From: Flavobacteriaceae bacterium GF1
Lineage (GTDB): Bacteria; Bacteroidota; Bacteroidia; Flavobacteriales; Flavobacteriaceae
DNA: 64,000 nt
NCBI GenBank assembly: GCA_009797885.1
Contig: WNKP01000002.1
Span: 434,001-498,000 of the forward strand
Reading direction: 5' to 3'
In this document: positions 34,886 to 44,151 of the stretch, in pieces
Layout of the letters: the number at the start of each line of letters is the position of its first letter
Numbering within the stretch: position 1 is the stretch's first letter
Notes under the pieces: generated by a model
Database searches by the model: none
Told to the model about the DNA's origin: nothing
The model's input: only the letters and a program-made list of their open reading frames with translations
Program-made: the position numbers and the translations under genes

Positions 34886-35049
34886 TTTGGTTTTATCGAA
34901 TTTCCCTTACTTTTTTGGTACTTTACCTTAAGGGAGTGTTAAAAAGGGTCATTTGGGGTAAAATAGCATAGAAAGTGGGTAATACTATTGATTTCCACAC
35001 CAAAGGGCAGTAGCATCTTTGCCGCTCATTTTTCAAAAAAAAACGTAGT

Positions 35050-35208
35050 ATGAAGAAGTTAACGTATTACCCGAACATGTGGCAAACCTATCCGTTTTCA
35101 ATGGATTTGTTCATCCAGGCAGAAAAGGAAGCTGCGAAGAAAGCTGCGAGGAAAGCGGCTGAGAAAAAAGAAAGGAAACCGAAGTTTAAATTGGCTTTGA
35201 GTTGGTAG
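35050..35208 (+). CDS. Small Ala/Lys-rich protein (52 residues)
   Basis: 52 residues: M-K-K-L-T-Y-Y-P-N-M-W-Q-T-Y-P-F-S-M-D-L-F at the start, then a charged helix (E-K-E-A-A-K-K-A-A-R-K-A-A-E-K-K-E-R-K), and K-F-K-L-A-L-S-W at the end. The gene stands alone with a strong terminator 21 bases after its stop, which supports a real transcript. The helix is amphipathic and very basic, so nucleic-acid or membrane contact is possible. I know no family for it. Confidence 0.6.
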   Translation: MKKLTYYPNMWQTYPFSMDLFIQAEKEAAKKAARKAAEKKERKPKFKLALSW

Positions 35209-35228
35209 GCCAAACCATAGTGAGAATG

Positions 35229-35255
35229 AAAAAGGCACCCATTGGGTGCCTTTTT
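35229..35255. terminator. Bidirectional terminator
   Basis: AAAAAGGCACCC and GGGTGCCTTTTT form a perfect twelve-pair stem around ATT, between the small gene and the convergent polA. Confidence 0.9.
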
Positions 35256-35259
35256 AGTT

Positions 35260-38118
35260 TTAGTGTGCCTCCAGCCAATTCGCTCCGATGCCTACTTCCA
35301 CGTCCAAGGGTACGGCCAACGTATAGGCATTTTCCATTTCGGTTTTAATAAGCGTTTTCATCTCCTCCAGTTCGGGTTTGTAGCAATCAAACACCAATTC
35401 ATCGTGCACCTGGAGTAACATTTTGGTCTTGTAGTTGCCTTCCGTAAGCTTTTTGTGGATATTGATCATTGCAATTTTTATGATATCCGCCGCACTACCT
35501 TGGATTGGGGCGTTCACAGCGTTTCGTTCCGCTGCACCGCGCACCACCTGATTCCCTGCGTTGATATCCTTTAAATACCGTCTGCGGCCCAAAACGGTCT
35601 GTACATATCCATTCTCCCGAGCAAAATCGACCTGTTCCCCCATATAATTACGGAGCTTGGGATAGGTCTTATAGTAAGTTTCTATGAGTTCCTTGGCCTC
35701 AGTTCTATTTAAATCCGTTTGATTGCTCAGTCCAAAGGCGGAAACGCCATAGATAATGCCAAAATTTACGGTTTTGGCATTGCTTCGCTGTTCGCGGGTG
35801 ACCTCGTCAATAGGGACATTAAAAACCCTGGACGCTGTAGAGGCGTGAATGTCCTCCCCATTTTTGAATGCTTCGATCATGGTATCTTCCTCACTCAAAG
35901 CCGCAATGATCCGCAGTTCGATCTGGGAATAATCCGCAGCCAGCAACACATAGTTTTCATCCCTTGGAATAAAGGCTTTCCGTACTTGTCGCCCTCGTTC
36001 CGTTCGTATGGGGATATTCTGCAGATTGGGATTGTTACTGCTCAATCGACCTGTGGCGGCCACGGTCTGCATATAATCCGTATGCACCCTTCCACTGTGT
36101 TTTTGGACTTCATTGGGCAATGCATCCACATAGGTGCTCTTTAGTTTGGTCAACCCACGATAGTCCAAAACATTTTGAATGATTTCATGGTCCTTGGCCA
36201 AATAGGAAAGCACTTCCTCGGAAGTGGAAAATTGCCCGGTTTTGGTCTTTTTGGGTTTGTCCACCAATTTCATTTTTCCAAACAGTATTTCCCCCAACTG
36301 TTTGGGGGAACCGATATTGAACTGTTCCCCAGCTAGCTCATAGATTTTTCCTTCCAGTTCTTTAATGTCCTTATCCAGTACGGTGGAAAGGTCGTTCAAA
36401 AAGCTTTCATCCAAATTAATGCCTTCACGTTCCATGTCCGCCAAAACCCGGAGCAAGGGTACTTCAATGCCTTCAAAGAGGGTGTCCGTCTTTGCTTCGG
36501 TCAGCTCCGGACGGAACTTTTGGGCCAATTGATAGGTGACATCGGCATCTTCCACGGCATATTCCGTCTGCTTTTCCAATGGAACTTGCCGCATGCTCAG
36601 TTGATTTTTTCCTTTTTTTCCGATGAGTTCGGTGATGGAAACAGGGGTGTAGTTTAAATAGGTTTCCGAAAGTACGTCCATATTGTGTCGCATATCCGGA
36701 TTGATGAGGTAGTGGGCCAACATGGTGTCAAATAACTTTCCCTTTACATCAACCCCATAATTGTGCATAACCTTGATGTCATATTTAAGGTTTTGACCTA
36801 TTTTCTCAATATCCTCCGCTTCAAAGAAGGGTCTTAGTTTTTCGATAACGACCATGGCTTTCTCCCTTTCCTCCGGAAATGGGACATAAAAGCCCTTACC
36901 TTCGGCCCAGGAAAATGCAATGCCAACGAGTTCGGCCTCCAAGGGATTGATGGATGTTGTCTCCGTATCAAAGCAGACCGCGTGCTGCTTCATCAGGCTT
37001 TTTAGAAACAGTTCCATGCCCAGTCCATCTTGGACCATTTGATAAAAGTGTGGTACTTCGGAAATGGTTTTTCGGCTACTTACCTCCTTTATGGTGGCCG
37101 CTGCTTCACTGGGGTTGCCTCCAAAAAGGGTAAATTGTCCGCTTCCGGCTACTTTGGACTCCCCCTGACCTTGTTCCGAATACACTTTTTCCTTGGTCAC
37201 GGTTTTGGTGGTTTGGGGGTCGGCCTCCGCTTCACCGGAAAACAGTTTAAGGAATTGTTCTTTTAACCTTCGGAATTCAAGTTCTTCAAACAGCTCCTGT
37301 ACTTTTTCAGCATCGGGGGGGCACATTTCAAAATCGGCAGCATCAAATTGCACATCACAGTCAATTTTAATTTCGGCCAGTTTTCTGGAGAGGCGACCAA
37401 GTTCGGCGTTCGTTTCCACCTTTTCCTTCATTTTGCCTTTTAGCTGATCGGTATTGGCCAGGAGTCCTTCCAGTGAACCGAATTGCGCCAGAAACTTTTG
37501 TGCGGTTTTGTCACCAACCCCGGGCAATCCCGGAATGTTGTCACTGGCATCACCCATCATTCCCAGATAATCGATCACCTGTTCCGGGCGCTCTACCCCA
37601 AAACGTTTTTGGACCTCCGGAATTCCCCAAATCTCTATTCCGTTCCCCATCCGAGCGGGGCGATACATGAAAATGTTTTCGGAAACCAATTGGCCAAAAT
37701 CCTTGTCCGGGGTTACCATGAAGACCTTATAATCCTCTTTTTCGGCCTGTTTTGCCAAAGTACCGATAAGGTCATCCGCCTCATATCCTTCCAACTCCAC
37801 TACCGGAATTTTGAGTGCCTTTAAAATATCCTGGATATAGGGAACGGCAATACGGATCGCATCGGGGGTCTCATCCCGGTTGGCCTTGTAGTCTTCAAAA
37901 AGTTCCGTGCGCTCCACACTGCCTCCCTTGTCAAAGGCAACGGCCAAATGATCGGGCTTTTCCCTGCGAATGACGTCAAAAAGGGAATTCATAAAACCCA
38001 TAATGGCCGAAGTGTCCATGCCTTTGGAATTGATTCTTGGGTTTTTGATAAAGGCGTAGTAGCCCCTAAAAATTAAAGCGTAGGCATCTAAAAGAAAGAG
38101 TCTTTTTTGGTCAGACAT
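35260..38118 (-). CDS. polA: DNA polymerase I
   Basis: 952 residues with all three domains. The 5'-3' exonuclease fills about 1-300 (L-F-L-L-D-A-Y-A-L-I-F-R-G-Y; G-D-A-S-D-N-I-P-G). The 3'-5' exonuclease is intact, with D-T-E-T at about 384 and Y-A-V-E-D-A-D-V-T near 540. The polymerase domain occupies the last 380 residues (L-A-A-D-Y-S-Q-I-E-L-R, and Q-V-H-D-E-L-V-F near the end). It fills gaps and removes Okazaki primers. Confidence 0.98.
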   Translation of the reverse strand: MSDQKRLFLLDAYALIFRGYYAFIKNPRINSKGMDTSAIMGFMNSLFDVIRREKPDHLAVAFDKGGSVERTELFEDYKANRDETPDAIRIAVPYIQDILKALKIPVVELEGYEADDLIGTLAKQAEKEDYKVFMVTPDKDFGQLVSENIFMYRPARMGNGIEIWGIPEVQKRFGVERPEQVIDYLGMMGDASDNIPGLPGVGDKTAQKFLAQFGSLEGLLANTDQLKGKMKEKVETNAELGRLSRKLAEIKIDCDVQFDAADFEMCPPDAEKVQELFEELEFRRLKEQFLKLFSGEAEADPQTTKTVTKEKVYSEQGQGESKVAGSGQFTLFGGNPSEAAATIKEVSSRKTISEVPHFYQMVQDGLGMELFLKSLMKQHAVCFDTETTSINPLEAELVGIAFSWAEGKGFYVPFPEEREKAMVVIEKLRPFFEAEDIEKIGQNLKYDIKVMHNYGVDVKGKLFDTMLAHYLINPDMRHNMDVLSETYLNYTPVSITELIGKKGKNQLSMRQVPLEKQTEYAVEDADVTYQLAQKFRPELTEAKTDTLFEGIEVPLLRVLADMEREGINLDESFLNDLSTVLDKDIKELEGKIYELAGEQFNIGSPKQLGEILFGKMKLVDKPKKTKTGQFSTSEEVLSYLAKDHEIIQNVLDYRGLTKLKSTYVDALPNEVQKHSGRVHTDYMQTVAATGRLSSNNPNLQNIPIRTERGRQVRKAFIPRDENYVLLAADYSQIELRIIAALSEEDTMIEAFKNGEDIHASTASRVFNVPIDEVTREQRSNAKTVNFGIIYGVSAFGLSNQTDLNRTEAKELIETYYKTYPKLRNYMGEQVDFARENGYVQTVLGRRRYLKDINAGNQVVRGAAERNAVNAPIQGSAADIIKIAMINIHKKLTEGNYKTKMLLQVHDELVFDCYKPELEEMKTLIKTEMENAYTLAVPLDVEVGIGANWLEAH

Positions 38119-38125
38119 CTGATGT

Positions 38126-38198
38126 GGTTAAAAGTTATTATTTAATAGTAAAAGGTTATTGGTTGATAGTTAAAGGTTACTAGTTATTGGTTAAAAGT
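38126..38198. repeat. Short degenerate repeats before polA
   Basis: Several imperfect copies of GGTTAAAAG / GTTATTGGTT / AGTTAAAGGTTA follow one another between the polA start and its likely promoter. They lie in the predicted polA leader. Such low-complexity tracts are frequent between genes in Flavobacteriaceae. Confidence 0.5.
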
Positions 38199-38216
38199 GG
38201 GTATCGGTACGATTTT

Positions 38217-38244
38217 TAAATGTACAAAGATTAATTGTCTCCAA
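38217..38244 (-). promoter_or_regulatory. Candidate polA promoter
   Basis: On the minus strand TTG (38244-38242), a 17-base spacer and TACATTTA (38224-38217) approach the TTTG-N19-TAnnTTTG consensus, with the last base of the -7 box off. It is about 100 bases before polA. Confidence 0.35.
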
Positions 38245-38279
38245 GGAAGGGAACTCCAAGGGCCATTACAATTGAAAAA

Positions 38280-39566
38280 TCAAAGATTTCCGTGATAATA
38301 AAAGGGGATGGTCCATTCCTTGGAATCCGCATCAGCCCCATTTTTTACAACTTTCAATTGGTGCTGTCCCCTGGCCTGGTCCGATAGGTCAATATATCCC
38401 AAAATACCGAATTGCCCGGTTTGTGGGTGGTCGTATTTGACAAATTCCACAGTAACCGGTTGCCCATCAACGGCCACAAAATGATTTTGTTGATAGCAGG
38501 AGAGGTAGTCTTTCCATACGCCTTGCATTTCAACTTTATCTTCTTTCAATGGATTTTTAGGTTTTTGGATGCCACAAGCCTGTTCAAAATGGTCAAGTTC
38601 ATTATCAAAAATGGGAATAAAAAGTCGCACCACCCTTTTTTCAATAATATCGGAGTCAATTTCCGGAGTAAGTAAAAAGGAACTTTCATTGTTATTGGTG
38701 TTGTAGAAATAGGCATATGTTTTAAAGGAATCCTTTGGTGCCTTGTGACGCACCATGTGGAACAAATTGGTTTTCTGCGCTTGAAAAACCGATAAGCTTG
38801 CACCCGCGAAGAAGAACAACAGTACCAAAGTAACAAGGCTTTTTTTTCGCTTGAAATTTGAGCCAAAAATCATACTCACCTGGAGAAAGTTCTTTGCCAA
38901 CGGTCCCATGAGTATTAAGCTCGAAATCTTCACTACCCAAAAAAACGAATGCTGTAGGCGGGCATTGGTTTTAAGTTTTTTGAGGTTTGCAAAAACGTTC
39001 AAAATGCTCTGTACCACTAAAAGTAGGGCAATTAAAGCAATGGGTATTAAAAGCACCGCTACAGGGACAATTCCTTTAAGCTTATTGAATATAAAGAGAT
39101 ACAAGGCACTAAAAACGGTAATGTAGGCGTAGAGACCCAGTATGGTAAAAGCGGCCGAAAATATAACACTACACAATTCATCAATGGAATCAATGCTTTT
39201 GGACAATTTTGGAAGATAGTCCGTCATCTTTTTGGTATAGATTTCGGAATAAGCACTATCTTTTATGCTATAGTCCGGAAATACGGAATTCAATCCCACC
39301 AATCCAATCCAATAGGAACGAAGAATGAAATGGATGATGAACATGGTGGCCAGGATACTAAAGGCCAAAATGCCCATAAATGCTATAAAATAGCCTATTA
39401 TATACTGGGTCTCGTTTAGTTTATTGATCAGAAAATCAATTAAAAAATCGATTAGGACAAAGGATTGAAAAATTCCATAAATCGCTACCGCAGAGACCAG
39501 CAATTCTGCTTCCCAACTTTCGTCTTTTAGGCGCTGAAGCCATGATTTGGATGATGATTCTGCCAT
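38280..39566 (-). CDS. Membrane protein of unknown function
   Basis: 428 residues; I do not recognise the family. The N-terminal half has about five to six membrane helices (about 18-45, 50-78, 130-155, 165-195 and one near 245-265 with V-T-L-V-L-L-F-F-F-A-G-A-S-L-S-V). Between helices lies the charged I-Y-T-K-K-M-T-D-Y-L-P segment. The C-terminal 160 residues are soluble and hold a motif-like C-G-I-Q-K-P and S-C-Y-Q-Q-N, then beta strands, probably outside the membrane. It stands alone between polA and the glycosylasparaginase gene. Confidence 0.6.
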   Translation of the reverse strand: MAESSSKSWLQRLKDESWEAELLVSAVAIYGIFQSFVLIDFLIDFLINKLNETQYIIGYFIAFMGILAFSILATMFIIHFILRSYWIGLVGLNSVFPDYSIKDSAYSEIYTKKMTDYLPKLSKSIDSIDELCSVIFSAAFTILGLYAYITVFSALYLFIFNKLKGIVPVAVLLIPIALIALLLVVQSILNVFANLKKLKTNARLQHSFFWVVKISSLILMGPLAKNFLQVSMIFGSNFKRKKSLVTLVLLFFFAGASLSVFQAQKTNLFHMVRHKAPKDSFKTYAYFYNTNNNESSFLLTPEIDSDIIEKRVVRLFIPIFDNELDHFEQACGIQKPKNPLKEDKVEMQGVWKDYLSCYQQNHFVAVDGQPVTVEFVKYDHPQTGQFGILGYIDLSDQARGQHQLKVVKNGADADSKEWTIPFYYHGNL

Positions 39567-39695
39567 AGGGTAATGGGTATAAAGTGTTGGTTTGCGACCG
39601 ACCCCCTAAAATTCGAAAGGGGATTAAGCACTGGAAAATAGGGAATCATATAGGTTGAAAAATGGTTCTCAAATGCCATAGGGAGCAATCCCGTT

Positions 39696-40688
39696 TTATG
39701 GTTCTAAAAAACTACCGGGTTCAATATTTTCATGCCCATTTTTGGAATACACCCGATAACTGAAGCCGGGATGGATGCAATAGCCTCCGGTTTCCCCATT
39801 TTTGTTGATGGCAATATAACCTACCTGAAAGTCTTTGTGCCTGGGATTTCCTTTTACAATGCGATGTACCGCTTCTTCGCAGGCTTCTTGTGGGGAACGT
39901 CCTTGCCGCATAAGCTCCACGACCAGGAAACTCCCCACCGTTTTCACCACTTCCTCACCTTGGCCAGTTGCTGCAGCACCCCCAATTTCATTATCCACGA
40001 ACAGGCCGGAGCCAATGATTGGGGAATCTCCGACCCTTCCGGCCATTTTGTAGGCCATGCCACTTGTGGTACAGGCCCCGGAAATGTCCCCTTTTTCATC
40101 AATGGCCACCATTCCAATGGTATCATGATTTTCAATATTGATCACCGGCTCGTATTTGGATTCCTTTTTCCATTCCTCCCATTCCAAGCGCGACTTTTCC
40201 GTGAGGAGGTTTTCTTTGGCAAATCCCTGCTCATAGGCAAATTGCTCTGCCCCTTCTCCCGCCAACATCACATGGGGCGTAGCTTCCATTACTTTTCTGG
40301 CCACTGAGATGGCATGGGTCACATTTTGTAGAAAGACCACGGCACCACAGTTGCCATTTTGGTCCATGATGCAGGCGTCCAAGGTCACTCGACCTTCCCG
40401 ATCTGGCCGTCCACCCTTTCCCACGGACTGGTTATTGGTATCGGCCTCTTCCACTTTTGTGCCCTGTTCCACGGCATCCAACGCCGTTCCACCACTATTC
40501 AACACTTCCCAGGCCTTGGCAGTGGCATTGGGAACATTCCATGTTGCAATTACAATGGGTTTTCTTGCGGGTACCGAAATGGGTATTTCCTTTTCTTCCG
40601 GGGCATTCTTGCAGGAACTGAACAAAGGGGCGGAAACGATGCCCGCCGTGGAAAGACTTGATTTTTTTAGGAACTTACGTCTACGCAT
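39696..40688 (-). CDS. N(4)-(beta-N-acetylglucosaminyl)-L-asparaginase family (Ntn hydrolase)
   Basis: 330 residues. A twin-arginine-like start (M-R-R-R-K-F-L-K-K-S-S) with a later S-S-C-K suggests an exported, perhaps lipid-anchored enzyme. The fold is that of glycosylasparaginase: N-S-G-G-T-A-L-D-A-V-E near 55, and the self-cleavage site N-H-D-T-I-G-M-V-A-I-D, where the Thr becomes the N-terminal nucleophile. R-V-G-D-S-P-I-I-G-S-G-L follows, as in the family. It cleaves the GlcNAc-Asn bond of glycoprotein remnants. The gene's start faces away from cutC. Confidence 0.88.
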   Translation of the reverse strand: MRRRKFLKKSSLSTAGIVSAPLFSSCKNAPEEKEIPISVPARKPIVIATWNVPNATAKAWEVLNSGGTALDAVEQGTKVEEADTNNQSVGKGGRPDREGRVTLDACIMDQNGNCGAVVFLQNVTHAISVARKVMEATPHVMLAGEGAEQFAYEQGFAKENLLTEKSRLEWEEWKKESKYEPVINIENHDTIGMVAIDEKGDISGACTTSGMAYKMAGRVGDSPIIGSGLFVDNEIGGAAATGQGEEVVKTVGSFLVVELMRQGRSPQEACEEAVHRIVKGNPRHKDFQVGYIAINKNGETGGYCIHPGFSYRVYSKNGHENIEPGSFLEP

Positions 40689-40733
40689 GGATTCATATTT
40701 GATTCCAATATACTATTTTGGCATGGATGCACC

Positions 40734-40741
40734 TATCTTTG
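40734..40741 (+). promoter_or_regulatory. -7 box upstream of cutC
   Basis: TATCTTTG fits TAnnTTTG, 60 bases before the chosen cutC start at 40801. It lies between the divergent glycosylasparaginase and cutC genes. No good -33 element. Confidence 0.35.
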
Positions 40742-40800
40742 GGCTTCAATCTTTCATTTTTATGAAGACCAACGGTCAATGGGATTATAAAAACCAGGAA

Positions 40801-41520
40801 ATGCTAGTAGAAGTCTGTGCCAATAGTTTGCAATCTGCCCTTAATGCGCAACGGTCAGGTGCCCATAGGATTGAAATTTGTTCTGAGCTAGGGGTAGGTG
40901 GTATAAGCCCGTCCCATGGCCTTTTAAGATTGGTAAGGGAACAACTGACCATTCCCATCCATGTGCTCATCCGTCCCAGAAGTGGACATTTTACCTATTC
41001 GGAATCCGAGTTTCAGGTCATGATGGCCGATATTGCATTTTGCAAGGAATTGGGGGTGGAAGGAATTGTTTCCGGGGTTTTAAAAGCTGACTCCACCTTG
41101 GATTTTGAAAGAACCCGGGAACTGGTGGAATGGGCCAAACCACTGCATTTTACCTTTCATCGTGCTTTTGACTGGGTGCCCCATCCGGAGACCGTATTGA
41201 AGCAACTCGAGGAGATAGGTGTGGATACCGTTTTGACTTCCGGGAAACAACCTACGGCCGAAAAGGGACTGGAAAACCTAAGGAAATGGCAGAAAACCAC
41301 TCAAATGACCCTAATGGCCGGGGGCGGTGTGAATCCGGAAAATGCCATGCGGTTTAAGGAAGCAGGACTTTATGCGCTACATCTTTCAGGAACCGCCTTT
41401 GTGAATAAGGTTGCACTGGACCAAAAGATTCCCATGAATTCCAACAAGCACTTGGTGGAACACCATGTGGCCGTAACGAATTCGGAAATTGTTCGTCAAA
41501 TTGTTGAGTATCTCAAGTAA
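40801..41520 (+). CDS. cutC: CutC-family protein
   Basis: 239 residues from the ATG at 40801, chosen because M-L-V-E-V-C-A-N-S-L-Q-S-A is the family start; an in-frame ATG at 40762 is possible. TIM-barrel features include G-A-H-R-I-E-I-C-S-E-L-G-V-G-G-I-S-P-S and V-L-I-R-P-R-S-G-H-F-T-Y. R-A-F-D-W-V and T-S-G-K-Q-P-T-A follow. It was named for copper tolerance, though a direct copper role is disputed. It precedes the two metallophosphoesterase genes with a 55-base gap. Confidence 0.93.
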   Translation: MLVEVCANSLQSALNAQRSGAHRIEICSELGVGGISPSHGLLRLVREQLTIPIHVLIRPRSGHFTYSESEFQVMMADIAFCKELGVEGIVSGVLKADSTLDFERTRELVEWAKPLHFTFHRAFDWVPHPETVLKQLEEIGVDTVLTSGKQPTAEKGLENLRKWQKTTQMTLMAGGGVNPENAMRFKEAGLYALHLSGTAFVNKVALDQKIPMNSNKHLVEHHVAVTNSEIVRQIVEYLK

Positions 41521-41575
41521 ATTTGAAGAAGCAAGTTGATTTATTTGTAATCCAATAGTTTTAATTTTTTTTCTC

Positions 41576-42817
41576 TTGACTAGATTATTTATTGCCATCA
41601 CCTACGTCTTTTTTACCATTTACGGGTTTTATGCCATAAAAAGTAGTTTTAAATCCAAATGGCTTCGAGGAGCTTATTTTTTATTGACTTTAGGGGTTTT
41701 CTGTTATTTCCTCTTTGAGGTTCTTATTGATTTGGGTAGTGTCAGATATGATTCGGATAAATTGCTGGTTTTTGCGGTTTTCTTTGCGTTTTATATTCTG
41801 GTGCTTATTCTTGGTGGAATCATGATTTTAGAGGATGTGGTAAGGTTACTTCGTTTGAAGTATGGCAGATTAAAGGAGCGTGTTTTTAAGCGGTCCACTA
41901 AAGAATACTGGCCCGAAAGAAGGGCAGTTGTGGGAAGATTGGCCTTGTTTTTGGGATTTTTACCCTTTGGGGCCTTGTTGTATGGAATATTTGAAGGGCG
42001 ATATAATTTTAAGGTCATTACTTACGAACTGGAATTCGAGGATTTACCTCTGGAATTTGATGGCTACACCATTACTCATTTTTCCGATGTTCATGCGGGG
42101 GGGTTGGACAATCCCTCCAAAGTAAAGTATGCAGTGGATTTGATCAATAACCAGAAGAGCGATACCATAATTTTTACCGGAGATTTTGTGGACAGGACAT
42201 CGGATGAACTGGAACCATGGCAAGATGTTTTTTCGGGATTGACTGCTCCTGATGGTAAATATTCTGTTTTGGGTAATCATGATTATGGAGATTATTTTTC
42301 AAAATGGAAGTCTGAGGAAGAGCAGGAAGATGACCTCCAAAAATTGAAGCAGCTTCAAATGGATATGGGGTTTACCGTATTATGCGATATAAATCATTCG
42401 ATAGCAAGGGGTGATAAAAAGTTAATGTTAATTGGTTCCGAAAACTGGAGCGCTTCTGACAAATTGATGCAAAAAGGAAATTTTGAAAATGCTTTAAATG
42501 GGGTTGATTCTGAAGATTTTAAAATTGTACTTACCCATGATCCCTCACATTGGGAAGAGAAGCTTATCAATCATAAATATCATTTCCATCTAACGCTAAG
42601 CGGACATACCCATGGATATCAATTTGGATTGGAAATACCGGATGTGATAAAATGGACTCCCGTGAAATGGCGTTATAAATACTGGGCCGGTATGTATAAA
42701 GAAAAGGAACAGTTTATTAATGTTAATCGCGGCTTTGGATACACAGGTTTCCCTGGAAGGATAGGAATTTGGCCAGAAATATCAGTAATTACATTGAGGA
42801 AAAAGCATAGCATATAA
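41576..42817 (+). CDS. Membrane-anchored metallophosphoesterase (first of two)
   Basis: 413 residues from a TTG start, chosen because M-T-R-L-F-I-A-I-T-Y-V aligns with the start of the next gene. Four N-terminal membrane helices fill about residues 1-150. The calcineurin-like domain follows with F-S-D-V-H-A-G-G, F-T-G-D-F-V-D, G-N-H-D-Y-G-D, T-H-D-P-S-H-W and S-G-H-T-H-G, a complete two-metal site. Relatives act on phosphoesters such as UDP-diacylglucosamine or lipid substrates; the substrate here is not known. The paralogue begins 10 bases downstream. Confidence 0.88.
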   Translation: MTRLFIAITYVFFTIYGFYAIKSSFKSKWLRGAYFLLTLGVFCYFLFEVLIDLGSVRYDSDKLLVFAVFFAFYILVLILGGIMILEDVVRLLRLKYGRLKERVFKRSTKEYWPERRAVVGRLALFLGFLPFGALLYGIFEGRYNFKVITYELEFEDLPLEFDGYTITHFSDVHAGGLDNPSKVKYAVDLINNQKSDTIIFTGDFVDRTSDELEPWQDVFSGLTAPDGKYSVLGNHDYGDYFSKWKSEEEQEDDLQKLKQLQMDMGFTVLCDINHSIARGDKKLMLIGSENWSASDKLMQKGNFENALNGVDSEDFKIVLTHDPSHWEEKLINHKYHFHLTLSGHTHGYQFGLEIPDVIKWTPVKWRYKYWAGMYKEKEQFINVNRGFGYTGFPGRIGIWPEISVITLRKKHSI

Positions 42818-42827
42818 ATAAAGTATT

Positions 42828-44063
42828 ATGACCCGATTTATTGTCATTCTTTCCATAGTTTATATTGCCTTGGCCATTTATGGTTTCCAGGCCTTTAAAA
42901 CACTTTTCAGGACCCCATGGGTCCATTTGGTCTATGTCCTGGCCTTTGTATCGGCATGGGGCTATATGATATTTAAGCTGGTGACCTATGAGCCGGGTTC
43001 CGCGATGCGTGGGGGGATTGCCATTGCGGGCGGTATCTTCTTTTCGTTCTTTTTGTTGGCCCTTTTCCTGGGCTTCTTTTTGTTGTTGGAGGATGTGGTG
43101 CGTTTATCGGTTTATGGATTCAACAAGATTTCCGGTGTTTCCGATGAAAGTGCAACGTTCTTTCCCTCCAGGCGAAAGTTTGTAAGTGCCATTGGACTGG
43201 GATTGGCCGCACTGCCTTTTGGGGCATTGCTTTATGGGATGTACAGGGGAAAATATAATTACCAGGTGCTCACTTATGAGTTGGAGTTTGAGGATTTGCC
43301 GGAAGCATTTGATGGATACAGGATTACCCAAATCTCCGATGTGCACAGTGGTAGTTTTGATAATGCCAAAAAGGTAGCCTATGGTGTGGATTTGGTGAAT
43401 CGGCAACAAAGTGATGTCATCCTTTTTACCGGGGATTTGGTCAATGATCGTGCTGCGGAAATGGAGCCTTGGGCCGATACATTTGCCAAACTGGAAGCCA
43501 AAGATGGGGTGTTTTCCGTGTTGGGGAACCACGACTATGGGGATTATACCCAATGGCCATCGGCGGAAGCCAAGGCCAGAAATTTAGAAGACCTAAAAAA
43601 GTTGCAAAAGGAAATGGGTTTTGATCTGTTGTTGGATGAACATCGTTACCTGGAACGCAATGGTCAGCGGATTGCCTTGATCGGTGTTGAAAACTGGGGC
43701 AGGGGACGTTTTAAAAAGGCAGGTGACCTACAAAAGGCAAAGCAGGGGGTTCAAAAAGGGGATTTTAAGATTTTAATGAGCCATGACCCATCCCATTGGG
43801 AAGATGAGGTGATTCATGACGACTACCATTTTCATTTGACCTTAAGCGGGCATACCCATGGGATGCAGTTTGGAGTGGAGATTCCCGGTGTTGTTAAATG
43901 GAGTCCCGTAAAGTGGCGTTATAAGTATTGGGCCGGGGTCTATAAGGAATTGGATCAATTCATCAATGTAAACCGTGGTTTTGGTTTTATTGGTTATCCA
44001 GGTCGTTTTGGGATTTGGCCAGAGATTTCGGTGATTACACTTAAAAAGAAAGGTTTAACGTGA
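42828..44063 (+). CDS. Membrane-anchored metallophosphoesterase (second of two)
   Basis: 411 residues with the same plan as its neighbour: four N-terminal helices, then the catalytic domain with I-S-D-V-H-S-G, F-T-G-D-L-V-N-D, G-N-H-D-Y-G-D, S-H-D-P-S-H-W and S-G-H-T-H-G. Long stretches such as W-S-P-V-K-W-R-Y-K-Y-W-A-G and V-N-R-G-F-G-F are nearly shared, so this is a tandem duplication. All metal ligands are kept in both copies, so both should be active. The pair probably forms one transcript. Confidence 0.88.
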   Translation: MTRFIVILSIVYIALAIYGFQAFKTLFRTPWVHLVYVLAFVSAWGYMIFKLVTYEPGSAMRGGIAIAGGIFFSFFLLALFLGFFLLLEDVVRLSVYGFNKISGVSDESATFFPSRRKFVSAIGLGLAALPFGALLYGMYRGKYNYQVLTYELEFEDLPEAFDGYRITQISDVHSGSFDNAKKVAYGVDLVNRQQSDVILFTGDLVNDRAAEMEPWADTFAKLEAKDGVFSVLGNHDYGDYTQWPSAEAKARNLEDLKKLQKEMGFDLLLDEHRYLERNGQRIALIGVENWGRGRFKKAGDLQKAKQGVQKGDFKILMSHDPSHWEDEVIHDDYHFHLTLSGHTHGMQFGVEIPGVVKWSPVKWRYKYWAGVYKELDQFINVNRGFGFIGYPGRFGIWPEISVITLKKKGLT

Positions 44064-44123
44064 ATTTAACCTAAATCAAGGGGTTAAAGGCCCTACTTAA
44101 GGTACCTCTTTAACAAATTTTGT

Positions 44124-44131
44124 TACTTTTG
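44124..44131 (+). promoter_or_regulatory. -7 box upstream of the thioredoxin-fold gene
   Basis: TACTTTTG fits TAnnTTTG and lies 20 bases before the start. No -33 TTTG is at the right distance. Confidence 0.4.
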
Positions 44132-44151
44132 AGTTAGAAATGCGTTAACAT

